A stretch of DNA of 51,307 nucleotides from GWA1-54-12 sp964489845 (GTDB taxonomy: Bacteria; Patescibacteriota; Minisyncoccia; UBA6257; GWB1-50-10), in contig CAZAZV010000003.1 of NCBI GenBank assembly GCA_964489845.1, forward strand, positions 1 to 51,307. Reading direction: 5' to 3'. Below, one piece after another: positions 6,998-14,683 of the stretch. The position numbers were made by a program, and so were the translations under genes. The notes below the pieces were generated by a model. It was not told the origin of the DNA. It ran no database searches and was given only the letters and a program-made list of their open reading frames with translations. The first letter of the stretch is position 1. Each line of letters opens with the position of its first letter.

Positions 6998-8876
6998 TGA
7001 GATTCCAGATGCGGAACGAGTGGTCTGCCTTCCCCGCGCGGTGAGCTTTGAATAATTCCTCCACGTAATCGCCGTTTATCACGTGCTCCGCCTTGAACGG
7101 CGATTCGTCGAGCACGCGGCGGAGCGGCGCAAGCATTTCGTCGTGCCGGAGCCACTCGGAAAGCGGCGCGCCGAATCCCTGCTTCGGGCGATGCATGATG
7201 TTGTCGGGAACGATTCCCCGGAGCGCTTGTTTCAGCACGTGCTTCGTCTCGCCTTCTCCGAGTTTCACCGACTGCGGCATCGCAAGCGCGAGTTCGACGA
7301 GTCGCGTGTCGAGGAACGGCACGCGCGTCTCGACTGAGTGCGCCATCGCCATCCGGTCAACTCGCTGCAAAAGAAATTCCGGGAGGCGGAGCTTGAGGTC
7401 GACGTACGTCATATACGTGAGAAAATCAGCCCCTTCCGTATCTTCACGGACTTCTTTATAGAGAGATTTCACGATTTCGTACTCGTGCCCTACCGCAAGA
7501 GCATCCCTATATTCACTGGTCAGCAACGCTTCCTTCTGCGTCGGCGTGAACGCGATAGCGTGTCCCCAATACGGTTCCTCGCCCGAGGCGAGGCGGCGTG
7601 CATACTCCGCCGCGAAATCGTTTCCCGAGGCGCGGAGCAATGCGTACGGTACGCGCCGCATGGTCTGCGGTATATGTTCCGCGAAACGCCACAGTCGCTC
7701 GTGCAGACGGAGCGCCTTCACCGTTGCGTCGTAACCGGTAAAGAGCTCATCCGAGCCCTCTCCCACCTGTGCGACAATCACGCCGCTTTCGCGGATGAGT
7801 TTTGAAAGATAATACACAAGGAACGTAATCGGGTCGCCGTTCGGGTCGTCGAAATGTTTCGCATACTCCGGGAGGAATCCGGTGAGGTCTCCGTATTCGA
7901 CGTATCGCTCGTGCTGCTTGGCGCCAAGCATCTCTCCCACTTGTCGTGCGTACTTCAGCTCGTCATACTTCTCGCCATATCCTTTTGCCGCGATGGAAAA
8001 TGTTTCCACCGGTTCGCCGAGCGCCTTGCTCATCAGAAACGCGTTCGCCGACGAGTCGATGCCACCGGACAGGAAACATCCGAAGGGAACGTCGGATACC
8101 ATCTGTTTTTCTATCGAGTCGGTCAATATGCTCCGTACCTCCTCCGCGTATTCATTCTCGCTCGTGCGTGCAGATGGTCTTCGCGCAGCCGAGAGCGGAT
8201 TCCAATACGATTCGACGAGCGGTTCTTTGCCTTCGCGAACGAAGAGCGTGCTCGCGGCGGGAAGTTTGTACACGTCCTCAAAGAGCGTGTACGGCGCGGG
8301 GAGCGAGGCGAAGGTGAGATAGTACGAAACATGCTTTTTTGCGAAGCGCTTCCGAAACGCCGGATGCGCGAGGAGCGCCTTGATTTCCGAGCCGAAGTAC
8401 AGCGTGCCGTCTTGCACCGCGTAGTAGAAGGGCTTCACGCCCACGTGGTCCCGCGCGGCGAAGAAGGTTTTCCGCTTGTCGTCCCAGAGCGCGAAGGCGA
8501 ACATGCCATTGAACCGTTTCACGCAGTCCGCGCCGTATTCTTCATAGGCATGGACGATGATCTCCGTGTCCCCGTGAGAAACGAATTTATGCCCCTTCTT
8601 CTCGAGTTCTGCGCGCAGTTCTTTGAAGTTGTAAATTTCGCCGTTGTAAATGACTTGCACCGAGCCGTCCTCGTTTGCGAGGGGCTGTGCCGCCGCGTCT
8701 GAGAGGTCGATGATTTTGAGACGGCGATGTCCCAAGCCGACTTTGCCGTCGGGAGACACGTAGAGCCCTGCCCCGTCGGGGCCGCGGTGCGCGAGCGTAT
8801 CGCGCATCTTCACGACCGCGCGCTCATCCACCCGTTTTTCGTTCTTGAAATGGTATATTCCCGCTATGCCGCACAT
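6957..8876 (-). CDS. asnB: Asparagine synthetase, glutamine-hydrolysing
   Basis: This 639-residue protein has an N-terminal class II glutaminase domain with catalytic Cys2 (MCGIAGIYHF) and the RRLKIIDLS region, then a synthetase domain with the PP-loop SGGIDSS. It amidates aspartate, or an aspartate-like or sugar-acid substrate, using glutamine and ATP. AsnB paralogues are frequent in polysaccharide clusters, where they may amidate uronic acids; this role is inferred from context only. The ATG at 8876 lies 6 nt after a TACAAT -10 box, so a leaderless message is likely. Confidence 0.92.
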   Translation of the reverse strand: MCGIAGIYHFKNEKRVDERAVVKMRDTLAHRGPDGAGLYVSPDGKVGLGHRRLKIIDLSDAAAQPLANEDGSVQVIYNGEIYNFKELRAELEKKGHKFVSHGDTEIIVHAYEEYGADCVKRFNGMFAFALWDDKRKTFFAARDHVGVKPFYYAVQDGTLYFGSEIKALLAHPAFRKRFAKKHVSYYLTFASLPAPYTLFEDVYKLPAASTLFVREGKEPLVESYWNPLSAARRPSARTSENEYAEEVRSILTDSIEKQMVSDVPFGCFLSGGIDSSANAFLMSKALGEPVETFSIAAKGYGEKYDELKYARQVGEMLGAKQHERYVEYGDLTGFLPEYAKHFDDPNGDPITFLVYYLSKLIRESGVIVAQVGEGSDELFTGYDATVKALRLHERLWRFAEHIPQTMRRVPYALLRASGNDFAAEYARRLASGEEPYWGHAIAFTPTQKEALLTSEYRDALAVGHEYEIVKSLYKEVREDTEGADFLTYMTYVDLKLRLPEFLLQRVDRMAMAHSVETRVPFLDTRLVELALAMPQSVKLGEGETKHVLKQALRGIVPDNIMHRPKQGFGAPLSEWLRHDEMLAPLRRVLDESPFKAEHVINGDYVEELFKAHRAGKADHSFRIWNLITLSLWYARWIAE

Positions 8877-8882
8877 ACGTTC

Positions 8883-8910
8883 ATTGTATCCGCAACGGCT
8901 TTGAAAACAA
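8883..8910 (-). promoter_or_regulatory. asnB promoter, leaderless layout
   Basis: On the minus strand TTGTTT (8905-8910) and TACAAT (8883-8888) are 16 nt apart. The -10 ends 6 nt before the asnB ATG. The -35 box lies inside the T-tract of the terminator of the upstream gene. Confidence 0.55.
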
Positions 8911-8914
8911 AAGA

Positions 8915-8945
8915 GTCCCGCTCTGCCGACTGGCGGAGACGGGAC
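8915..8945 (-). terminator. Terminator of the 8962-9333 gene
   Basis: GTCCCG pairs with CGGGAC, extended by TCTGCC with GGCGGA across one mismatch. On the minus strand the stem is followed by a T-rich tract (TTTTGTTTT). It separates the hypothetical gene from asnB. Confidence 0.82.
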
Positions 8946-8961
8946 CCGTGAAGAGAGGAAT

Positions 8962-9333
8962 TTATCCTTTCCGGTGGTGGTAGACGATCGCCCCGGAAGG
9001 ATTGACGGTGAAGAGGAGATTGTAACCGCCGAGCGGGCGTTTCACCTTCACCGCGACCGGCTTCCCCAAAACTCCCGCGAGTTCACCGAAGGGGACCGGC
9101 CCGAACGGCGCCTGCCTCGCTTCGTAGAAGAACGAGTCGAGCGCTCCCGGCTCGATGCCGACGATGGGCAGGAGCCGCTTGACGGGGAGCGGCCAGTCGA
9201 TGCCGGCGATCCCGATCGAGGCGATGTTTTCGGTCAAAAGATGTTTCGTCTCGAAATCCACCGCGCCGGCTTTCTCGAACGCTCTCCTTACGACCGTTTC
9301 CGGAATCCTCTCCGGCGAAATGTATTTCCCCAT
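8962..9333 (-). CDS. Hypothetical protein, well-expressed single gene
   Basis: I do not recognise this 123-residue protein. It looks soluble, mixed alpha/beta, with no signal peptide or membrane segment; the C-terminal half has the short repeated-looking strands VAVKVKRPLGGYNLLFTVN. The ATG at 9333 is chosen over one 13 codons upstream because a strong Shine-Dalgarno (TAGGGGG) sits directly before it. The gene has its own near-consensus promoter (9388-9416), a 5' hairpin at 9364-9380 (CTCGAGC/GCTCGAG) in the leader, and a strong terminator. This suggests a separately controlled, probably abundant product unrelated to the glycan genes around it. Confidence 0.7.
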   Translation of the reverse strand: MGKYISPERIPETVVRRAFEKAGAVDFETKHLLTENIASIGIAGIDWPLPVKRLLPIVGIEPGALDSFFYEARQAPFGPVPFGELAGVLGKPVAVKVKRPLGGYNLLFTVNPSGAIVYHHRKG

Positions 9334-9387
9334 ATTTCCCCCTACCAAAGAGCTATTCTTTCTCTCGAGCAACGCTCGAGTGTTTAT

Positions 9388-9416
9388 GTTGTAGCGTATA
9401 TTTCTGTTCCTGTCAA
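9388..9416 (-). promoter_or_regulatory. Near-consensus promoter of the 8962-9333 gene
   Basis: On the minus strand TTGACA (9411-9416) and TACAAC (9388-9393) are separated by exactly 17 nt. The transcript would begin near 9381, immediately before a 7-bp hairpin (CTCGAGC AAC GCTCGAG as written on the plus strand, 9364-9380). The leader then carries the Shine-Dalgarno. Confidence 0.75.
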
Positions 9417-9443
9417 TTGGCGGCGGTGGCTCCGCTCCCGTAC

Positions 9444-9472
9444 TTGGCGGATTTGTCTTTCCGCTTTACACT
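9444..9472 (+). promoter_or_regulatory. Promoter of the oxidoreductase gene, leaderless layout
   Basis: TTGGCG (9444-9449) and TACACT (9467-9472) are 17 nt apart, and the -10 ends 6 nt before the ATG at 9479. This promoter is back-to-back with the leftward one at 9388-9416. Confidence 0.65.
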
Positions 9473-9478
9473 TGAAAT

Positions 9479-11119
9479 ATGCGTATTTTAACCGGCGAGA
9501 CGTGGAGGGAGGGATTCCTGGATTATCACAAAACCCGCACGGAATACCGAGTCCGGGTTCTCGCGTGGAAGAATTTGGAAAAGCTCGAAAATGTCTATCA
9601 CACGCGGGCGAAGAGCATCCGTTTGCTTCTCAACTACTTCCCCGTCGTGGGTCCCGAGGGCATACGGACGAAAGTGTGGTCGCGCTTGCGCGAAGAGAAC
9701 CGCAACAAGAAATTCGTCTCGTGCGGCATCGGCACGGTCGTGGATGCGGCCGAGGGTGGTTCGTTCAAAAAAGATGATGTCGTCGGTTTCGTCGCACCGC
9801 TCCATCCGGCTGTCGTCGAGCGCATCACGTTGCCGGAGGAACTTGTTTTCAAACTCGATACCGCTCCGCAGCTTCCTGCCGATACACTCGCATATATTCC
9901 TCTTCGGAGCATATCGGATAAATGGTGGAAGGGAATTCGCGGATGGAGTATCTACTCCGGTACGGCAATATCGCCCGAGACACGCCGTGAACTGGAGACG
10001 GGACTTTTGCAAGCATTGAAAGCCACCGACTGGGAAGGCGGTGATGCGCTACCGCTCGTTGGTATGAAGCCAGTATCAGAGATAATTTCGACGTACGGGA
10101 GGTATGGAAGTTCAACTTCCATACCAACTTTAGGTCCGCACAAGAAACGCGGCGTTGTTTTCGGTTTCGGGAACTACGCGAAAATCAATGTCATCCCCTA
10201 CTGCCGCCCTTTCATCGACATCACGACGATTCACGAAATCGACCCGACGCAGGTCTACCCCGAGCGGCGCATCAAGCGCTGGGACTCGATGCCGTTCCCC
10301 CGTCCCGACGAGCGGTACGACGTCTACTTCGTCGCGAGTTACAATCACACGCATGTGCCGATTACGCTCCACGCGCTGCGGCAGGGTGCGTATGCCCTTG
10401 TCGAGAAACCGGTCGTGAACGATGACGACGAACTTGCCGAGCTCGAGGCGGCGTTGCAGCAAGCGGGACGGAAAGTGTTCATTGGTTTCCACAAGCGCTA
10501 CGGCACGTTCAACAAGCTCGCGCTCAAGGACCTCGGCGTCGCGCATGGAGAACCGATTTCGTACCATTCCATTGTCTACGAACTCGAGCAGCCCGAATTT
10601 TTCTGGTACAACTGGCCGGTCTCGCGGAGCACGTTTTTCGCGAACGGGTGCCATCAGGTTGACCACTTCCTGCACCTCAACAATTTCAGCAAACCGAAGG
10701 ATTTCGATATCAAGCTTCTGCAGGACCGCGCGGTCCTTGTGTGGATAGAACTCGAGAACGGCGCGACATTCACCACCGTTTTCAGCGAGAAGGGTTCGCT
10801 GCGCGTCGGGCCGCGCGACCACGTGGAGCTGAAAGTCCCCGGGCGCGACGTGCGCATCGTGGACAATATCAGGTATATGTCGGAGGACAACTCACGCATC
10901 ATCCGGAAACTGCGCGTTTACAAAACGCACAGCTACAAGACGATGTACCAGGAAATCGGGAGGAAGATCGCGAACAATGAAGATGGCGACTCGCTCGAAT
11001 CGATTCTCGTCTCGACGAAACTGATGCTCGACCTCGAGAAGAAACTTACCGAGCTCAAGGGCTGGCGCAACCGGTACGAGGACGGGAAAAAGAACTTCTG
11101 GAATTATTTCAGTAAATAG
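9479..11119 (+). CDS. Two-domain oxidoreductase, Gfo/Idh/MocA C-terminal half
   Basis: This protein has 546 residues. The C-terminal half is a Gfo/Idh/MocA dehydrogenase: Rossmann loop GFGNYAKIN near residue 228, VEKPVV near 312, and the catalytic-domain pattern FFANGCHQVDHFLHL. The N-terminal 200 residues resemble the substrate-binding part of medium-chain alcohol dehydrogenases (VGPEGIRTKVWSRLREEN, KKDDVVGFVAP) but lack that family's own nucleotide-binding domain. Such bi-domain oxidoreductases occur in polysaccharide clusters, where they are thought to oxidise nucleotide sugars; the substrate is unknown. A 25-bp palindrome (10101-10125) sits in the linker between the halves. The 3' end overlaps convergent wecB by 16 nt. 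Confidence 0.82.
   Translation: MRILTGETWREGFLDYHKTRTEYRVRVLAWKNLEKLENVYHTRAKSIRLLLNYFPVVGPEGIRTKVWSRLREENRNKKFVSCGIGTVVDAAEGGSFKKDDVVGFVAPLHPAVVERITLPEELVFKLDTAPQLPADTLAYIPLRSISDKWWKGIRGWSIYSGTAISPETRRELETGLLQALKATDWEGGDALPLVGMKPVSEIISTYGRYGSSTSIPTLGPHKKRGVVFGFGNYAKINVIPYCRPFIDITTIHEIDPTQVYPERRIKRWDSMPFPRPDERYDVYFVASYNHTHVPITLHALRQGAYALVEKPVVNDDDELAELEAALQQAGRKVFIGFHKRYGTFNKLALKDLGVAHGEPISYHSIVYELEQPEFFWYNWPVSRSTFFANGCHQVDHFLHLNNFSKPKDFDIKLLQDRAVLVWIELENGATFTTVFSEKGSLRVGPRDHVELKVPGRDVRIVDNIRYMSEDNSRIIRKLRVYKTHSYKTMYQEIGRKIANNEDGDSLESILVSTKLMLDLEKKLTELKGWRNRYEDGKKNFWNYFSK
10101..10125. repeat. Perfect palindrome inside a coding sequence
   Basis: GGTATGGAAGTT and its exact reverse complement AACTTCCATACC flank a single C. 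In the reading frame it encodes the linker residues GRYGSSTSIPTLG or part of them, between the two domains of the oxidoreductase. It looks like an inserted short palindromic element that kept the frame. Confidence 0.8.
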
Positions 11120-12252
11120 CCGCGGAGTGCCGCGACGATTTTCTCCGCCGCATGGCCGTCGCCGAATGCGGTGTGTTTCCGCGCCATATTCCGGTATGTC
11201 CCCTCGTTCCCGAGAAGCTCTTCAACTTCGCGTACGATGGTCTCTGCGTTCGTGCCGACAAGCTTGATGTTCCCCGCCTCCACCCCCTCCGGGCGTTCGG
11301 TCACGTCCCGGAGCACAAGGCAGGGCGTGCCGAAAAACGAGATTTCCTCCTGTATGCCGCCCGAATCGGTAAGCACGAGATGCGCGTCTCTCATGAGCCC
11401 TACAAATTCCTCGTACGGCACGGGCGGAATAAGATGGATGTTCCGCTTGCCGTTCAATTTCTCGAACACAACCTCGCGCACGTTCGGATTGTGATGCACC
11501 GGATACACGAAGTGGATGTCCGGGTGTCTCTCCGCCAGTTCCAAAATCGCATCGCAGATGCGCGAGAGTCCTCCCTCGAAACTTTCTCTCCGGTGCGCTG
11601 TCACGAGGATGAATTTGTCCCCGAACTCCCGTGATGGTTTCCTCGTTTCTTCCTGCCCTTCGAGCATGAGCCGAAGCGTATCAAGTGCGGTGTTTCCTAC
11701 TACAACAATTCTGTCCTCCGTTATGCCCTCGCGGAGCAGATTTTCTTTCGCGCGCGCAGTCGGTGCGAAATGATAATCCGCGATGCGGCCGATGAGTTGC
11801 CGATTCATTTCTTCCGGGAAAGGGGCGTATTTGTCGTATGTCCGAAGCCCCGCCTCGACGTGCCCCACGGGGATGCGCCGATTATATGCCATAAATGCGG
11901 CAAGGAACGCCGCGGACGTATCGCCTTGCACAAGGAGCACCGCCGGCTTCTCGCTCCCCAAAAGCCGGTAAAATTTCAATAAGCCGATTCCCGATTTCAA
12001 TATTCCCGCTCCTTTCAAAAACGGATTCTTCGAAAACGCGCCCCGGTCGCTCAACTCGACGCCGAGCACCTTGTCCGGCTTCACACCGAAGAACGACAAA
12101 ATTTGCGGCACTTCTTTGTGCTGGCGCAGGACCACGACGAAAGGCTCGAGCGATGCGTCGTTCCGCAACGCCATAATGAGCGGCGCCATCTTCGTCGCCT
12201 CCGGCCTCGTCCCGAACACAAGCATTATTTTTTTCTTCCCGTCGGGATTCAT
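11104..12252 (-). CDS. wecB: UDP-N-acetylglucosamine 2-epimerase (non-hydrolysing)
   Basis: This 382-residue protein matches WecB/MnaA, which interconverts UDP-GlcNAc and UDP-ManNAc for surface glycans. Family motifs are present in order: FGTRPEATKMAP at the N-terminus, VQGDTSAAF, GHVEAGLRT, PFPEEMNR, VTAHRRESF, and TDSGGIQEE in the C-terminal nucleotide-binding part. The ATG at 12252 is chosen because it overlaps the stop of the upstream glycosyltransferase by 4 nt (ATGA); an extension upstream has no family match. It is the last gene of the operon starting at 13771. UDP-ManNAc could feed a glycosyltransferase or a dehydrogenase of the cluster. Confidence 0.94.
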   Translation of the reverse strand: MNPDGKKKIMLVFGTRPEATKMAPLIMALRNDASLEPFVVVLRQHKEVPQILSFFGVKPDKVLGVELSDRGAFSKNPFLKGAGILKSGIGLLKFYRLLGSEKPAVLLVQGDTSAAFLAAFMAYNRRIPVGHVEAGLRTYDKYAPFPEEMNRQLIGRIADYHFAPTARAKENLLREGITEDRIVVVGNTALDTLRLMLEGQEETRKPSREFGDKFILVTAHRRESFEGGLSRICDAILELAERHPDIHFVYPVHHNPNVREVVFEKLNGKRNIHLIPPVPYEEFVGLMRDAHLVLTDSGGIQEEISFFGTPCLVLRDVTERPEGVEAGNIKLVGTNAETIVREVEELLGNEGTYRNMARKHTAFGDGHAAEKIVAALRGYLLK

Positions 12253-13469
12253 GTTTTCTTTTTGATGATTTCCTCGAATTTTCCTATAGCAACGTCTTTC
12301 GAGAAGTGCTCCGTGGCATACCGCGCAGCGTTCGCACCGTACGCTCCCCACTCGTTGCGCGAGCGGTACAGGTTCTCAAGTGCTTGCGTCACTGCTTTTT
12401 CGTTATTAGATAGCGCCGTCACGCCGCACCGCGCTGCTTCCACCATTTTCCCCGCCGCGCTTTTCTCGTGGACAAATGCCGCGATCGGCATCCCCGCCGC
12501 CATATAGCCCGTGAGCTTCGCGGGGACGGCCGGCGTTGTATTGTCCGACGTGAGCGTCAGGACACACGCGTCGCAGTCCTTCACGAGTGCCGGATACTCT
12601 TCGCTCGATACAAACGGTTCAAACGATACATTGTCCAATTTATACGTTTTTGTCAAATCCTGCAAGTGCTCTTTTGCCGTCCCTTCTCCGACAAAAAGAA
12701 AATGCAATTCCCGATATTTTCGCAGCTCCCGCGCCGCTTCTACGAGCATTTCCAAGCCCTGCGACGGCCCCAGGACGCCCGCGAAGAGGAAGATGAGCTT
12801 GTCTTCAAGTCCGTACTTTTTCCGGTACGTTCCGGTGCGCTGCGCCGCCATAAAGGGGGTGAGGTCGAGCCAGTGTTCCACGACTTTGGTTTTGCCTTGT
12901 GGGACGTTCCGCTCGTCTTCAAGAAATGTCTTGTGCTCTTCCGACGGCACGACGAGCACATCCGCGCTCCGGTATGCTCTGCGTTCCATCCACTCGAAAT
13001 ATTTCGTGAGGAGCGGATTGCGGAGCGCGCCCAAGTCAACCGCGTTTTGCGGGAAGATGTCATGGACGTTCAGGATATTCAGCGCTCCATACGCCCGCTT
13101 GATTTTCTTCCCCACCGCATAGAGCGGAAGCGGCGGCGTGTGGGTAATCACGATGTCGATCGGTTCCTGGATATACTTCGCGATGCCGTAGAGGAAAATA
13201 TGCGGCAGTGCGAGCTGGGCGATGCCGCGGATGATAAAATTCACCTTATGGTGCGGCAGAACGTTCATTCGTATTACCCGAACGCCGTTTTCTTCGTTCG
13301 TCCTCGGCGGCATCGCCGTTCCTGCTGCCAGATTGTATTTCGGGTACGACGTGATGACCCATACTTTGTGGCCGAGTCCCGCAAGGCCTTCCGCCAAATC
13401 CTTCATAAGCTGCGCCGCGGAGCGCACCTCCGGCGGATACGAATCGGTAATGACGAGGATGCGCTTCAT
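12249..13469 (-). CDS. Family 4 glycosyltransferase (WcaI-like)
   Basis: This 406-residue GT-B enzyme has the N-terminal acceptor motif ITDSYPPEVRSAAQL and the run NVHDIFPQNAV. Its C-terminal donor-binding half shows FAGVLGPSQG and PAKLTGYMAAGMPIAAF. The order resembles WcaI-type glycosyltransferases of exopolysaccharide clusters. Donor and acceptor sugars cannot be told from sequence. It overlaps wecB by 4 nt downstream and the NYN-like fragment by 4 nt upstream, so the three are translated as a coupled group. Confidence 0.88.
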   Translation of the reverse strand: MKRILVITDSYPPEVRSAAQLMKDLAEGLAGLGHKVWVITSYPKYNLAAGTAMPPRTNEENGVRVIRMNVLPHHKVNFIIRGIAQLALPHIFLYGIAKYIQEPIDIVITHTPPLPLYAVGKKIKRAYGALNILNVHDIFPQNAVDLGALRNPLLTKYFEWMERRAYRSADVLVVPSEEHKTFLEDERNVPQGKTKVVEHWLDLTPFMAAQRTGTYRKKYGLEDKLIFLFAGVLGPSQGLEMLVEAARELRKYRELHFLFVGEGTAKEHLQDLTKTYKLDNVSFEPFVSSEEYPALVKDCDACVLTLTSDNTTPAVPAKLTGYMAAGMPIAAFVHEKSAAGKMVEAARCGVTALSNNEKAVTQALENLYRSRNEWGAYGANAARYATEHFSKDVAIGKFEEIIKKKT

Positions 13470-13771
13470 AAGAGCTTCGTTGGTAAAAACTCCTTAATAT
13501 CATCTGGTCTTAGGAGCATTGTGTTGTCCGATTCTTTCGTAAGTCCGAAAGACTGATTATCTGAACCCCCAACATAGATTATTTTCTTATTGAAAGAGTG
13601 GACCTCTTCAACGGCGGGCAGGAGGTCTGTGTCAGAACTTAGGAGGTATCCCGTGTCATACTCATTCTCCCTTGCCAGCCGTATCATTTCTACAGCAATT
13701 CTCACATCCACGCCTTTTTCGTGATACGTACTGATGAAAACGAACGCTCTTTTACTGTTATGCTCTATCAT
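13466..13771 (-). CDS. N-terminally shortened NYN (LabA/DUF88-like) protein
   Basis: This 101-residue protein matches the second half of NYN-domain nucleases of the LabA/DUF88 type: KGVDVRIAVEMIRLA, then LLSSDTDLLPAVEEV, which holds two of the family's acidic residues, then IIYVGG. The first strand with its metal-binding aspartate (the usual FIDGxN start) is missing and is not found upstream, where promoter and hairpin sequence begins. It may therefore be inactive or a remnant, although it still overlaps the next gene by ATGA. No Shine-Dalgarno precedes the ATG. Confidence 0.65.
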   Translation of the reverse strand: MIEHNSKRAFVFISTYHEKGVDVRIAVEMIRLARENEYDTGYLLSSDTDLLPAVEEVHSFNKKIIYVGGSDNQSFGLTKESDNTMLLRPDDIKEFLPTKLL

Positions 13772-13779
13772 GAACTAAA

Positions 13780-13812
13780 ACTGCCGTCCCGGGCAGAGCC
13801 CGAGAAGGCAGT
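13780..13812 (-). promoter_or_regulatory. Leader hairpin before the NYN-glycosyltransferase-wecB operon
   Basis: ACTGCC pairs with GGCAGT, and inside it CGGGC pairs with GCCCG around AGA. On the minus strand the stem is followed by TTTTAGTT, a weak T-tract, then by the first ATG. It lies between promoter and start, so it could act as an attenuator or block ribosome entry. The role is inferred. Confidence 0.45.
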
Positions 13813-13827
13813 GGGATTAATGCTCCC

Positions 13828-13856
13828 ATTATACCGTACACTGTCAATGGTTTCAA
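13828..13856 (-). promoter_or_regulatory. Promoter of the NYN-glycosyltransferase-wecB operon
   Basis: On the minus strand TTGAAA (13851-13856) and a perfect TATAAT (13828-13833) are separated by exactly 17 nt. The transcript would start near 13821, giving a leader of about 50 nt that contains the hairpin at 13780-13812. Confidence 0.78.
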
Positions 13857-13879
13857 CATGCCTGTGGATAACCATTTTA

Positions 13880-14683
13880 TTACCGATTCTTGCGGTTTTT
13901 TCTTCTTTCGTACAACTCCGCGTCAATGAGAAAGCGGTACCAGAATCCTTGCAGGAAATGGAATATCAATCCCGCTTTCCCGTCGAGAAACCCGAGGCGG
14001 ACGAAATAGCGATATTTCCAGTACAAGACGGCACGGCAAAAGGGCGGGAGATGTTTGTAAAAGCCGCGTTTCAGCGTGCGCGAACCACGTTCGCGAAGCA
14101 GCGCTCCCGCTTCCCGCCTGGCGTACTTCGTATGCTTTTTCACCCATGCTTCAAGTCCGTTACGGTTCTCGTCAACGAAGTCGTGCTTGAGTTCAAGTGC
14201 TTTCCCCCCTTTGAGCTCAAGATGCTCGTCCATCTCGCGCGGCTCGTACTCCGCCATGCCGGTTTTGAACAGACGAAGTAAGCGTGTCGGATAGTAGCCG
14301 CCATGCCGTATCCACTTTCCCATAAATACCATCCGCCGCTTCATAACGTATCCGTTTACGTCTTCCGGCGTTCGCTCGAGTTTTTCCTCAAGTTCTTCCC
14401 AGAGTTCCGGCGTTACCCACTCGTCCGCATCGAGGCGCAAAATCCACGGTTGCGAAACCTTCGCATGCTCGAGCGCCCAATTGAAACTCTCCGCCTGATT
14501 TACGAATGGACGTACGAGCACCTCCGCCCCGAACTGTTTCGCGATTTCAACCGTCTTGTCCGCGCTTCCGGAATCAACAACGACGATTTCCGACACGTGG
14601 GGCGCGGCATTTTCAAGGCAGTACGGCAAGTTTTTCTCCTCGTCCTGCGTGAGAATGATAAGTGTGATGGGAAGTTTCCTCAT
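13880..14683 (-). CDS. Family 2 glycosyltransferase (WaaE/KdtX-like)
   Basis: This 267-residue GT-A glycosyltransferase starts with ITLIILTQDEEKNLPYCLEN. It has VVVDSGSADKTVEI and the metal-binding motif LRLDADEWV, and a C-terminal region with PTRLLRLFKTGMAEY as in the WaaE/KdtX-like group of lipopolysaccharide-core transferases. It lacks membrane segments apart from a hydrophobic patch near the C-terminus. It overlaps the upstream glycosyltransferase by 4 nt and is the last gene of the long leftward glycan block. No clear terminator follows before the promoter at 13828-13856. The sugar specificity is unknown. Confidence 0.88.
   Translation of the reverse strand: MRKLPITLIILTQDEEKNLPYCLENAAPHVSEIVVVDSGSADKTVEIAKQFGAEVLVRPFVNQAESFNWALEHAKVSQPWILRLDADEWVTPELWEELEEKLERTPEDVNGYVMKRRMVFMGKWIRHGGYYPTRLLRLFKTGMAEYEPREMDEHLELKGGKALELKHDFVDENRNGLEAWVKKHTKYARREAGALLRERGSRTLKRGFYKHLPPFCRAVLYWKYRYFVRLGFLDGKAGLIFHFLQGFWYRFLIDAELYERRKNRKNR

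Noticed and set aside
12468..13556. Open frame of 362 codons on the plus strand opposite the WcaI-like glycosyltransferase
   Set aside because: It has no family motif and an Arg-rich shadow composition, and the minus-strand gene has all expected motifs.
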